Source: Rhabdornis inornatus
Taxonomy: Eukaryota > Chordata > Aves > Passeriformes > Rhabdornithidae
NCBI GenBank assembly: GCA_013397075.1
Contig: VWZS01000210.1
Location: 62,024 to 126,023, forward strand
Length of the DNA: 64,000 bases
Direction of reading: 5' to 3'
How positions within the stretch are numbered: position 1 is the first letter of the stretch; each line of letters opens with the position of its first letter. A program made the position numbers and the translations under genes. Shown in pieces: positions 1 through 10,875 of the stretch. The notes below the pieces were generated by a model. The model was not told the origin of the DNA, searched no databases, and saw nothing but the letters and a program-made list of their open reading frames with translations.

Positions 1-116
1 TTTTGTCTGACACAAATATGCTTTGCCTTGGCTTTCTGCATACATTCACATCTGAATTTTCAGGAGAAAAACACAAATAAGAAAATCAGTGAGGAAAAGG
101 GGGGAAAAAAGGAAAA
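1..116. repeat. Exact direct repeat, copy 1 (probable assembly duplicate)
   Basis: The first 116 bases of the window are identical, base for base, to 6246-6361. The match stops only where the second copy meets an ambiguous base (6362, aligned with position 117). Because the window begins inside this copy, the repeat may extend further left. The sequence is ordinary AT-rich DNA ending in a G6/A6 purine stretch and has no transposon hallmarks, so a failed contig merge is a better explanation than a real repeat. Confidence 0.9.
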
Positions 117-258
117 ACAATGGGATGCACACTCTCAAATAAACTCTACATATATTCATAACTGAGTATTATTAAAAATTTTTTTCTGCTGTAAGATTAT
201 GACCCTGCTTTCCCCCAGCAGACACTGGTGCATTATTCCTATTCGTTTGTACATCAGT

Positions 259-322
259 GAAAAAAACAAACAAAAACCACACATTCACCCCACATACAAA
301 CACCAAAACTCACACAAAAATC
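259..322. repeat. A/C-rich low-complexity tract
   Basis: About 64 bases made almost entirely of A and C, starting from an A run and drifting into CACA/CAAA words. It is one of some fourteen similar tracts in the window. It may be a decayed poly(A)-type tail, but no retroelement body is recognisable next to it. Confidence 0.6.
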
Positions 323-660
323 CCCCAGCAGCTGCTTTCCAACACCAGCTTTTTTTGTTCCATCTGAGCCTCCAAAGGAGAATGAGCAGAAATATTGCTG
401 CAGCTCATTGATTGCTAGAATTTGGGCTAAGTCAGGCATAAATTTTTGCATCCAGCTCCTCAGCAAAACACCCAGATGACCAGGCAATTTTCCCAACAAT
501 GTTAAGTTATCAGTGGTAATGACTGCTGGCTGGCAAATGTAATTTGCTTATCTGCAGACATTCCAAATCAGGTCACAGTCTTTTAAAGCTTGAAGTTGAG
601 AAGTTAACTGTTAATATTGTCTCTGGAAGCCACGACAATATTCTATGCAATGACAAGATT

Positions 661-840
661 AAATTTTAAAAAACAAACAACAGACAAACAATGAAAGCAA
701 GCCCAACAACAACAAAACGAACCCTGAAACAAAACAAAGAAAAAACCCCAAGAACAAAAACCCTTCCAAAATAAACACACCAAGACAAAAACCCAAACCA
801 AAACAATAACAACCACAACCATTCAAACCACCAAACCCAA
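661..840. repeat. A/C-rich low-complexity tract (180 bp)
   Basis: This is the longest A/C-rich tract in the window: about 180 bases of AAAC, CAAAA and ACCC words with very few G or T. On the opposite strand it reads as TTTG/TTGG and creates two spurious open frames rich in Phe, Leu, Val, Gly and Cys. No exact repeat period is kept. It could be a degraded (AAAAC)n-like microsatellite or a decayed retroposon tail. Confidence 0.75.
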
Positions 841-3436
841 CTGAGATAATAATTAGCCAGTAATTGCAGGCTTTGGCCAAATTCTTCCTCCACTTGCCTA
901 TACAAGATGAATGAAGGACCACTTTGAATTCTGCAGCTATAATTGCACTTCTGGCTTGGAAAAAGTTGCTCCTGGGAAGTAAATTCACATCCTGAGATGA
1001 ATGTTAGCCATGAGGAAATATCCATTGATAGTGACAAATGTTTACTTGAGGGTAAATATTGAGCTGAGTCAAGTGGTCCCATTGGTCAAAATGGCCAGAA
1101 TGTCTACCTGATTTACAAGTGAATTAAGGCATGAAATTGAAAACTCCTGCTTTTAAAACCTAACTATAGAAGGTATAAACATTTAGGACTGTTGGAAAAG
1201 CTGTGCTTCCAACAGAGCTATTTCCAAACCTGCACTGATCAGGTAGAGCAGGCACTGAGTTAATGGTTACTCTCTCATTCTGGGGCATGCATTACCACAA
1301 ATCTAGAAATTTGGGGGGAAAAACTAGTACATTTACTGTATACTAGGAAAATATGCAGTGATGACCTAATCAACTTCTAGTTTTCAATTACACAGAGCCA
1401 ACACTTAACACTGTTGTGTTTAACAAGAGTGATTGATTAGGTAAAGCTATGTCCTTTTGCAGCATCATTGCTCCCATATAGAGGCTTTTACTGTTTACTT
1501 CATAAAAATTTTTCTTTCTCCTTTCATTTCTCTTTTCCCCCCCCAAAGATTTAGAACTAAGTTGTAAAATCAAATTGAAAAGAATTTTGTTTGTTTGATT
1601 TTTGGCCCCACCAAAAATAACACAAGATTGACAACTATTACAAAGCACAGGATGGAGTCTCCAACAGATTAAATCAATGTCCATTTGGAGTATTAGAAAT
1701 ATGAGATGAAGAGGGTCCTAAAGAAATAGTTCCTCATGTAACTTCCATTAGCAATGCAGTATTAGTCCCTGCAGCATATATTTAAGATAATGAAATTCAA
1801 GAAACTATTAGAATGTGAGGATATGTTAGTAGTCCAGTCATCATGGTCAAAATATTTAGACTCCATCACTTGACAGTCTTGGCTAGGTTATTCCAAGCTG
1901 TAACCTATCTTAGACAAATAAACAGGCTGAAAACAGCTGGAATTCAGCTGGTGAAACTCCATGGAATTTGCAATCTGATCTACCATTTTTTGTGGCTTTG
2001 GAGGGTCTGTCCAAAATGGTGCACTAGACTTGGTGGTTGTGGTCTGAAAATTATTCTGGTGGTGCTGGCAAAAACCCACAGCCTACCTATAAGTGATATA
2101 CAGAAATCTCTTTCCTTCCTTTGACTGAAAATTAAGTTGGAGGCATATTGTGAGCATGTTAAGCATAACAGACATTTAAAATATATCATTACCATGATCT
2201 GATGACTTTCTGGGGAAAAAAAAAAGCAAAGAGTATCTGAGATATAGCCAAAAGTATCTGTGTATTGTGATCATACTGCTTTTACTGTGTGTTCTAAAAG
2301 AGAGGAAAGAGGAATTCTTTCTTCAAGTTACAAACCTCTTCAAGTTTGCTTCCTTGAGAAAAATAATGCACAGTCCCTTGGACTACAAGGCTCCCCACAG
2401 TTGGTGAGTTTTACTCCTCACCCTTAATCTGTAGGTCATTTTCTTCAGGGATGGTATCTTTGATGGTGAGAGATGTCTGGGAGTGTTTTATTCAACGTCT
2501 GTATGAGGGGAACAAAGTTACCCTTGTCACTGGCTTAAATTCACTGATTCTTGCAGCTTCTCTTTTATCACACAGCACAAGCATATCTGGATATTAAGAC
2601 TCAGGTCAGTTTTGTACTTCACCCCCTATTCTGCTGGGCAGTCAATATGGATATGGAACATGAAATTCAACAGCAGCAGAGCTGAAAACCAGCTCGGATA
2701 ACAACGAAAGAAGGCTCAAAAAGCCAAGAAAAGAGCAGGACTGAGGCCACTGTCACCCAGGAGATGAACAGGAGATCAGAACTCAGGCTTGAGGGCAGGT
2801 TCCAGTGCCACCCCTGATGCCCTCCTGCTGCCTCTGCACTCATCCACGAGAGCCTGGAGCCCAAATTCACCTGCCAAGGAGAGACCTGTGCAGCTCTGCA
2901 GCAAAAAACCTGTGTGAGAAGGGAGCATGGAGCAGCTGTGCTTAGGGGAAGTGTCTGCAGCACACCCACGGCTCCTGTTACAGCACAAGCATGAGAAGAG
3001 GGCTCAGTCAAAAGCACATTTTTGGTCCTGGTTGCAAATCCCTCCCTTGCAGAATGCCTTCTTGGCCGCTGCCTGCCTCAGTTCCTCGCAGATGGAATTC
3101 CTTGGCATGGGATTGCTGTCACACAAACTGCCCTGGATGCCTTGAGCTTGACTGTGGTACAGAGCAGCCTTGAAAATTGTGCAGAGGCTGTGGGTTTAGT
3201 GGGAATATGAGAAAAATGGAGGAGCAGAGTGGTAAGATTTATCCAGATCTGGTTGCTTCTTCCTTTTACTTGCACAAACTAAAGAAGGTAGTGCAGGATT
3301 AGGCAAAAATTCAGCCAGCTTCTCAATTATATGAGAATTATACTCAAACATTCACAGGGCAGGAACTCCAACATGCATACCTTAGCATGTTTTCCAGGGA
3401 TCACAGAGATCCTGTGTAGAATAAATGATTGGACAA

Positions 3437-3479
3437 TTGGAAAATCGCATGCATGCAGTTGGAAAAGTCCATGCATGCC
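3437..3479 (+). repeat. Short tandem duplication with palindromic GCATGCATGC core
   Basis: Two diverged copies of a roughly 21-base unit, period 22, start at 3437 and 3459. Each begins TTGGAAAA and ends in CATGCATGC. The ATGCAT core is self-complementary, so each copy also carries a small palindrome. Probably a local slippage duplication. Confidence 0.6.
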
Positions 3480-4329
3480 TCTGGATCTTGATTTATATAT
3501 ATTCAGCATTTTTCCTTGCAGATGCTGCTCAGATTAACAGAGCAGGTCCTGCCCTATCCAGCTCTGTCATGGAGATGGCCTCAGCATGGAAACCACAGCT
3601 AGGCTGCTGATTTTGGGACATTTTGGGACACTGTACAGTTGCTGTCAGTGCATGACCTCCCTGATCTGTCAAGTACAGCCTGCCAGTGGCAGTGGGGCTG
3701 ACCAGGCACACCAGGGTGACAGCATCATGTGGGGCCTGGGGGGAGGAAGGACCTTTACTAAGATTAGAGGAAGAGCTTGCAGCAGGCTGACCAACAAAGA
3801 AAACTGAGAGACGGAATGGGGAAATCCGTTTTTAGAAGTAACCTTTCCACAGTTCACAGTGGGTGTCCTGGGTTTTCCTCTGAGTCACAGAGGAGTCAAA
3901 AGCCTTTTCATGCCCTGCCTGTCTTCAGCAGGCTCTGCAGAGCTTCCCTTGACCTCAGAGAGTTAAATCAGATCTCAGGCACAGCACATGCAGTGCATTC
4001 TTGTGGTCATCTCCGCGTTCGTGTGCTGCCGCAAAATATTTTTAGGGGTGCCAGCTACCTTCTGGAGGGTGTGTGTGTGCACCTGCTGGGATCCACAGTC
4101 AGCACAGGTGAGCATCACCCTGCTACAGACACCAGGTCCCAGTGAACAGCTCCAGTTTTCCACCTCCTAAAAGTTTTCTCTGCAGAGACGGAGCAATCCG
4201 TCTCACCAGGGCTCTCTTTGGCTTACAATCAAGAGCAGTTTAAAGTTTCAGCATGTGTATTCTTTTTTTTTTTCCTTACCAGGATATAACAGTAGCTGAA
4301 TGTTTAAACCAATATTTAAAAAAAAAAAG

Positions 4330-4330
4330 N
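4330..4330. other. Single ambiguous base after an A run
   Basis: An N follows an A-rich run and a G. Its position next to a homopolymer suggests an unresolved base or a collapsed contig join rather than a polymorphism. Confidence 0.9.
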
Positions 4331-5671
4331 TTTGTATGACAGTTTCATCTGAAGAGATGTAACTCAGCTTTTTTTAAATGCTTCTTCAAACTGAAGCTGC
4401 TCTGAGTCACCCCCTAAACTGCTGTCTGACGGAAATGCTCTTTGTGACAAGATGTGGCGCAAGTAATGTCTCTTTTGCTGAACTTTTCATATTTTTAAGG
4501 CTTAAAATTAATCTATTTTTTACCAACACTTTTGTTTGTTTCTTTGCTCCTTTCTTCCTAATATATGTTTTAATCTAACTGCTTGCAATGTAGAACTGTT
4601 TTCATAATGATCTATAACCAAAACATTCAGCTTTAAATAACTAAAGGGGGTAAATGACCAAAAAGACTTATCCTATATTTCACTCTATTAATAAAGCTGC
4701 TTCTCCCACGTCCTTTCAAACCAATGATTGTAGTTGGCACAAAGCTGTAATCTGTTCATTTATGGAGTGAAAGAATTCTGCTCATCGCTGCAACCTCATG
4801 AAAATGGTATAAAGCATGATACACAAAACATTTGAAAACATTCAAGGTTTTTAGTAGGAGCCAAAGCTGTTGTGCTGTGTGGACTTTTGAAGTATTTGAG
4901 CAAAATTCGTGAGGGAGTTTTATGGCTGTGGGATTTTGGACAAAGGGTTTTCTATCTGAACACATGTTCAGGTATTGTTTCCATTTCAGGTTATACAGCA
5001 AGAACTCACCTTTAAAAATCTTTTTATTTTTCATTATTAAGTTCATCTGCTAAAAATGTAATAAAAGAGTTGAAGGGGGAATATATGGAACAAACTCCAA
5101 AACAATAATAAACGTTTTTAGTTTTTTATTATTTGAGGCAAAAATTAGCTCTACTTTAATATGCTTGTTGTTATCTTCTTCCAAAATACAAAATGCTGGG
5201 ATTGTATTTCAGATCTTTATTGCCTCAGAAAAGAAAGGCCTTGGTAAAGAATTAAAAATATTTTTACAAAATTTTATACTATTGTAAAACTTCACTTGAA
5301 ATTATGATACAGATACTTTTGATACATGGTACCTTCTTTTAAATCAAGACATATACAGACTATAAAATTACACAAGAATCGTCAAGATTAAAAGTACAGA
5401 TTTTTCATTGAAATTATTCTGATTTTTTAAAAACATGTTCATTCATACAGTGTCACAGTGAACTGCCTCATTGTCTGTGATTGTGTATGACATTTTATGT
5501 AAATCTAGCCAGCTGCTATTAGGTGCTTATTATTTGATCCAATCTGTCAAAGAAACCAGCAGTAAAATGACTGTTTACAGAGAAGGCATACATAAACAAA
5601 AAAAATCAGAGCTCTGGTCTTTGCAATGGGGCCTCCAAAATGAGCCAACATGAAAATGGGTCTCTGCATTC

Positions 5672-5672
5672 N
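5672..5672. other. Single ambiguous base
   Basis: An isolated N just upstream of the A/C-rich tract at 5677. It may mark a short unresolved join. Confidence 0.9.
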
Positions 5673-5676
5673 TCCC

Positions 5677-5728
5677 ATAAAAAACCACACAAACAAATAA
5701 AAGCCACAAAAACTCCAACAAAAAACAG
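5677..5728. repeat. A/C-rich low-complexity tract
   Basis: About 50 bases of AAAC/CACA/CAAA words, beginning five bases after the ambiguous base at 5672. Same character as the tracts at 259, 661 and 10002. Confidence 0.6.
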
Positions 5729-6217
5729 GCAATCTAAATATTTTAAGGAAAAGCAATGTGTCCTAAGCACTGCAGTTCCTTTGTTAATAAAACTAATTCT
5801 GTTTATTAAGCTATTTGCATCCATAAACCCAATACACGGTCCACAAGTATAGATGTCACTGCTTTCTAACTGGCCATGATGCTAACATAACCACATGAAG
5901 AGTTTGCAGCAGCAGTGATAAGGAATTTGTGAGGTTTAAGCCTGAAGCTGATGTCTCTGTAACCAGGCAGAAGCAGCCTGTGTGTTCTGTAGCAGCTGCC
6001 TGGGTGACAGATTTATTTTCAGTTCATGGAAGAGGATAGATGGTCTGGTGCACCCAATATGCAGAAATAGGAGTAGATTTTCACACAAAATAAAAAGGGT
6101 GACATACAAAGCCCATTGAATGTTCTTTCTTTAACTTTCTCATGTGTGTCATGCCCTGGGAGAGAAATAACTTGTTAAATCCCCGCTGAACATTTTGAAA
6201 AAAAAAAATAAAAAAAA

Positions 6218-6218
6218 N
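6218..6218. other. Single ambiguous base after an A run
   Basis: An N directly after A7, itself part of a longer A-rich run. Together with 6362 it brackets a 143-base piece that duplicates the window start. Confidence 0.9.
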
Positions 6219-6245
6219 GAAAGCAAAGTATTATTTTGCTGCTTC

Positions 6246-6361
6246 TTTTGTCTGACACAAATATGCTTTGCCTTGGCTTTCTGCATACATTCACATCTGA
6301 ATTTTCAGGAGAAAAACACAAATAAGAAAATCAGTGAGGAAAAGGGGGGAAAAAAGGAAAA
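6246..6361. repeat. Exact direct repeat, copy 2 (inside a 143-base mini-contig)
   Basis: Identical to 1-116 at every position. It fills most of the 143 bases between the ambiguous bases at 6218 and 6362. The remaining 27 bases on its left (6219-6245) have no counterpart in the window because copy 1 starts at the window edge. Perfect identity bounded by ambiguous bases is what a duplicated contig end produces. Confidence 0.9.
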
Positions 6362-6362
6362 N
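6362..6362. other. Single ambiguous base ending the duplicate
   Basis: An N after a purine stretch. The match to the window start stops exactly here and unrelated sequence begins at 6363. Confidence 0.9.
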
Positions 6363-9300
6363 GTTTATTCTCCTTCATCCTTTGAGCTTCATAAAGGCAT
6401 TTCAGCTTTAGGTAGAACTTTATGAGGAAGTGGCTGAGGCTGTGCATGGGGTGGTGCTGTGGAGGGGGAGAGAGCTCTCAGGGCAGGCAGAAGCTAAAAG
6501 CCTGGGACAGGATCACCATTTCCAGCAGCCCTTCCACCCTCCAAGCTGAGTTCTGCTCCTTGCAAAAATCTGCTGGGACTCCTTTGCAGGTTTTGGTGTC
6601 CCTGATGAAATTCCAGCCTCTGTATAGCAGCTTTGTGTTCCTGAGGTCTTGAAACCTGGGAAATTATTGCTTTTTCTTCACTGAGATGGTTACAGCTTAA
6701 GGGCAGAGGAGAGTAAGGGAAGCTTTTCCAGATTCCCCTGATTCAACTCCCAGACCCCTTTGGCATGGGGTCTGAATCAGACTCTGGATTTCTGTGAAAA
6801 AAGGGGTCAGCAGGTGAATAATTCTGCTGGAGAGAGAAAATCAGGCCACGACATGTGGGTGGATGGGGGGTTGATGTCTCGTGTATTTTTAGCAGTTGCT
6901 CTGAGTGGTTTCTCCCATGAATGATGATATTGTGATAAGGTACAGTAGTAAACAGGGTTTCTGTTTGCACTTCTCCAAAGAGAGGGCCAACGCTGCAGTG
7001 CAAATTTGAGAAAATAAGGTATGTGTTTATATTGCCTTACTGATTAAATATTTGGTGGCATATATATAATAAAATCTATTTTCCTAGGGCTCTGAGGCTT
7101 GACATGTATATTTGTTTGAACTTTTGGGACATTTCTGCTATAATCCCTCAACACAATACGAGTGTATTCAGAAGACTATGACTCCCTCAATTTGTAGAAT
7201 TATTCAGAGTTCACACAGGAACAAACAAAATCTATTTTGCAACCCCATACTATAAAAATTCTTTTGCTGTTTTGTAGGGGGAAGAAGATAAAGTGCTGAG
7301 TCTTAAAATTGTTCAGTGTCCTGCTTGAACATAAGAGTAATGGATATCTAGGAAACAGCTTTTTGTCTAGGGGTGTGGTTTTCTTAAAAGTTGTGCTATT
7401 TCTCATCAAATATTTACAGGGCTCGGATCAATGTGTAAGTGTTCTATGAAACAACATTCATGTATAGAAGGAAGAAACAAATTTTAAAAAAGCATCCAGT
7501 GTCTCTGGAAGCTCTCCAGGACCTGGCCCTGAGGCTTTAATATGGTTTTAAAGCACAGCATGTTTCTTCAAATGAAGAATCAGAGCAACTGCATCTGGAT
7601 TGAGGTTTTATTTTTTTCTTAAATCTCATCAGATAACTTTACTTTGCTCGAACTAATGAATTAATTTTATGTTATTGCTGAACTCTGTTCATAACATTAC
7701 ACTGTAAAAGTCAAGATAAATATATACTTGTAAAATAAAACATAAAACAATATAAATAGGAATTGTGTTTTTGAAGAAAAGCTGTTTCCATGCACCTTAA
7801 CAAAAGACACATTTACAGAAGGTTTTATTGAAATTACTGACTTTTTCCTTAATATATTTTGGTTTCAAAAATGAAATATTTTGATGGAAAAATATCTCCC
7901 TCTAAAAGATGACGTCCTTTGAGCATTACTTGAAACCATTTTCAAAAGAAGAAAGGAAGCCAAACACGGCCTTCTATTGCCAGGATGGATTATTCTGCCC
8001 TTAGTTTCATGTTTTAGTCATGGGTTGAATTAAATCAGAGGGAAGATAACGTGGTAGTTTCTATCTACATGATAATAAAAGAAAAACAAAAGGATTAATT
8101 AATTCAAGCAGCATCAGAAAGCTTTATTGCATGAAGGCACATCAGTGTGTGTATAAATCTGTGTGTGGTAAAAATGACATCTGGGTTTAGTGAGTTTTCT
8201 GCTACTGGTTGCAACAGCTTGGGAAAGGTCATTAGACCTGAAGTTAACCAATGCTAATTAGCTGAGAGAACAAATGACAGACACAATTGCAACACCCAGA
8301 GCAGGGATGAAGGGCCAGTTCAGCAGGCTGACACAGTGTGATGTGTGGGTGAGTGCCACAGCAGCAGAACTTCTTCTTCCCAGAGTTTGGATCAGTGTGT
8401 TCCATGGTGTGCTGCTGGTTAGGAGCTGCCCCTCAGGCTTAACTCATCCTTAAACCCTCTGCATAGGCCTGGGGTGAGCAGAGTGATCCTAAAATTCACC
8501 CTGGCCAGGGCAGAAACCTGCCTGAGCTCAGGGTGATCTGTCCTCTGCTCAGGAAAATTCTGTGGGTTTCACCAGGCTTTAGGCCAGGCTCTTGGGAAAA
8601 GTTTGTAGAACAAGAAAAGGGAATATTCTAGAGGGTATTTCCTTCCCAACTGCAGCCAAATTGTTGGCCACAGCAAATTTAAAATAATGACCAATCTACA
8701 GCCAAATCATTGCCTGTTGGCTGGACTCGAGATCAGTTATGAGTTTTAGCTTCAGAGATGCTTTCTTCACCCCTGACAGGGTCAGTAGATGAAGCTGGTG
8801 TGGAATCCATCTCCTGAAGAAGCATCACCATTGAGGGACCTGCTGTATGTGAAAGAAAGGGATTTCTGAGATCACTGCACAACGAGTAGAATTGCTGCAT
8901 CATGGGTAGCTCCTAGGGGTGGTGCTCCTTTCATTTGTTTTTGGCCCCAGTTTGAGTTTTGTGTGAAGAGAACACTTAATCCTGCTGGAAAGGGACTAGA
9001 AGAGTTGCAACACCCATCTAAGGCTCTCATTGTGTGAAAGAAAGCTCACTCTAAGGAAAAAAAATTCAAATTAAGTTTGTGGGGTTACTCAGACCTAAAC
9101 TTCTGTGAGAGAAAGAATTACTACAGTGAGCTTTGCATCCTCTCCTACACAAATAGCCCAATCTCTTCATGTGAAGGGCTAAGTACTTCATAAATGCCTT
9201 ATTGAAGTTGTTTCCCATTCTCATGTAAACATCAGTCAGCCCAGGTCCTTGAAGCACAAAGTACATCTCACCTGAGCTGTGAGGAGAGTTTGGGAGCAGA

Positions 9301-10001
9301 AGTGGGTAGGCAGAACTTCAGACTGGTGCTGGTGTAGTAGAAATGGGATAGAGACACTGACCTTGGTGCCACTGGAGTGTTCAAATAGTTCCACAACATA
9401 TTTGCAATATATTTGCTTCTTATTTCCTCTCTGATGCCCTGCTGAAGGCTGATGGTGCTGTTTTCTTTCCTCACAGTTCTATCACCATCAAATTAACAGA
9501 AGCCACATAGGCCTCTTAGAGAGATTTTGTGACAGAATAAATAGCAGTGAAGGGAAGGTTTCTGAATACCACAGGAGAGGAGAGGGGGGAAATGTTGTGG
9601 AGCTCTTTTTCCTGCTGCTGGAAGACCAAGGATATCCTCTCCAGGTATGCAGGAGTGTGTCACAATAAACCAGGTTCCAGCACACTAGTGTGTTCACAGG
9701 TTCAGGTACATTTTGACATTACACTCCTCAACTAACACAGCTCCGTGAGGAACATCTGGTTGGGTTTCCTAATGCCAATATTGATTCTGGCCTCACCTTC
9801 CCTGCATGGAATGGGTGAATCTCGTATATGCCATTTGTTTCTTTTTTCATCAACATGGCAGTGTACATATTTACCTTCTTCCCCCTCCTCTCCACCATCC
9901 AAGCCTGTGAAGCAGCCAGTGAGTCACGTTTTTTCTGTCCATTTCTCTTGCTGGAGGTGTGTTTGTCCATCGCACCTGCAACATTGGCTCTCACTGTAGG
10001 T

Positions 10002-10050
10002 CAAACACATAAGAAAAATAAAAACAAGCCAAAAAAAACACCCCAAACAC
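10002..10050. repeat. A/C-rich low-complexity tract
   Basis: About 49 bases dominated by A and C, with AAAAACAAG, A8 and CACCCC words. One of the recurring A/C tracts. Confidence 0.55.
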
Positions 10051-10801
10051 CTCTGCTGGGTTCAGGTGTTTGAGGGGTGAGCGAGGGACGGCTGATCCTG
10101 AGCTCCCTTAATCCAAAGGGTGTGTACTGTCAGCTTCATCAGAGAGAATCAGTAGATCAGTGACATGATCTGTATTTTCGGAGGGGGGGAGACAGATGAA
10201 GGAGAGAGAGGAGAAAGCGTGGCTGGGTCACCAGGCATGAGGTATCCAAGAAAAATGTTGTTTGTGAGGGCACAGATGCCCACATCTTCACGAAGGCAGC
10301 ACATGGCACTGCTGTTTGTGACTGTCCCAGCCAGCCCTCCTGACTCAGTGACCAGTGCAGTCCCTGTGCTCGTGTTTCACACAGCTGAGCTCACACTCTG
10401 GCACAGGGGATGTCTGCTCTTGTGAAACAGTGTCCAGCTTCAAATGTCAGATGGTGAGGTAATTCCTATTCACGTTTGTTTGTTTCACCTTTGAAGGGAG
10501 GAAGAGGAGGAAGACATCTATTCCTGTAGAATTTGTCATACACGTAAGCAAAAAAAATTTACCGCCCCCATCTTTCTCAACGCAGAGCTATTTTTTTTTT
10601 TCCCTACATTTTACAATCATCTCAAAAGGAAAGAGACTTTATGCCATTAAAATCTCAAGGTAATAAATTGCTCAGTATGAAGCTGGGATACAGGTGAGTA
10701 CTTTGTATTCACTCTCATCATGAAATTTCTGCTGCATTGCTCAAGGAATACAAGGAGGTCTCACTGTAAAACACCCAAAAGCTCTGGCTTTCCTCTGGGG
10801 T

Positions 10802-10875
10802 AAAAAAAAAAAACCAAAAAAACCCAAAAAAAACCAAAAAAACAACAAAACAACGAAGAAGAAGACAAAAAAACC
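10802..10875. repeat. A/C-rich low-complexity tract
   Basis: An A12 run followed by repeated CC-A7 and AAC words, about 74 bases with almost no G or T until its right end. It resembles a poly(A) run interrupted by C pairs. Confidence 0.7.

Larger units (their letters stand above)
117..4329. other. Non-coding DNA, no gene recognised
   Basis: No open frame here resembles a protein family. The longest, on the minus strand at 666-1082, is a translation of the A/C-rich tract at 661-840 and is low complexity. The part from about 2660 to 4180 is somewhat richer in G+C and contains short unrelated open frames on both strands with no consistent coding signal. A few CpGs cluster near 4013-4032. I see no promoter, terminator or RNA gene that I can defend. 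Confidence 0.6.
4331..6217. other. Non-coding AT-rich DNA, no gene recognised
   Basis: Very AT-rich sequence without a credible open reading frame. It includes the ambiguous base at 5672 and an A/C tract at 5677-5728. The open frames crossing 5672 depend on the unknown base and on the A/C tract and are not credible. Confidence 0.6.

Noticed and set aside
1..116. Genuine dispersed transposon shared with 6246-6361
   Set aside because: Exact identity bounded by ambiguous bases and the absence of terminal repeats or element sequence fit an assembly duplicate better.
666..1082. 138-codon minus-strand frame with apparent hydrophobic segments
   Set aside because: The hydrophobic part is the complement of the A/C-rich tract at 661-840. 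It is low complexity and not a membrane protein.
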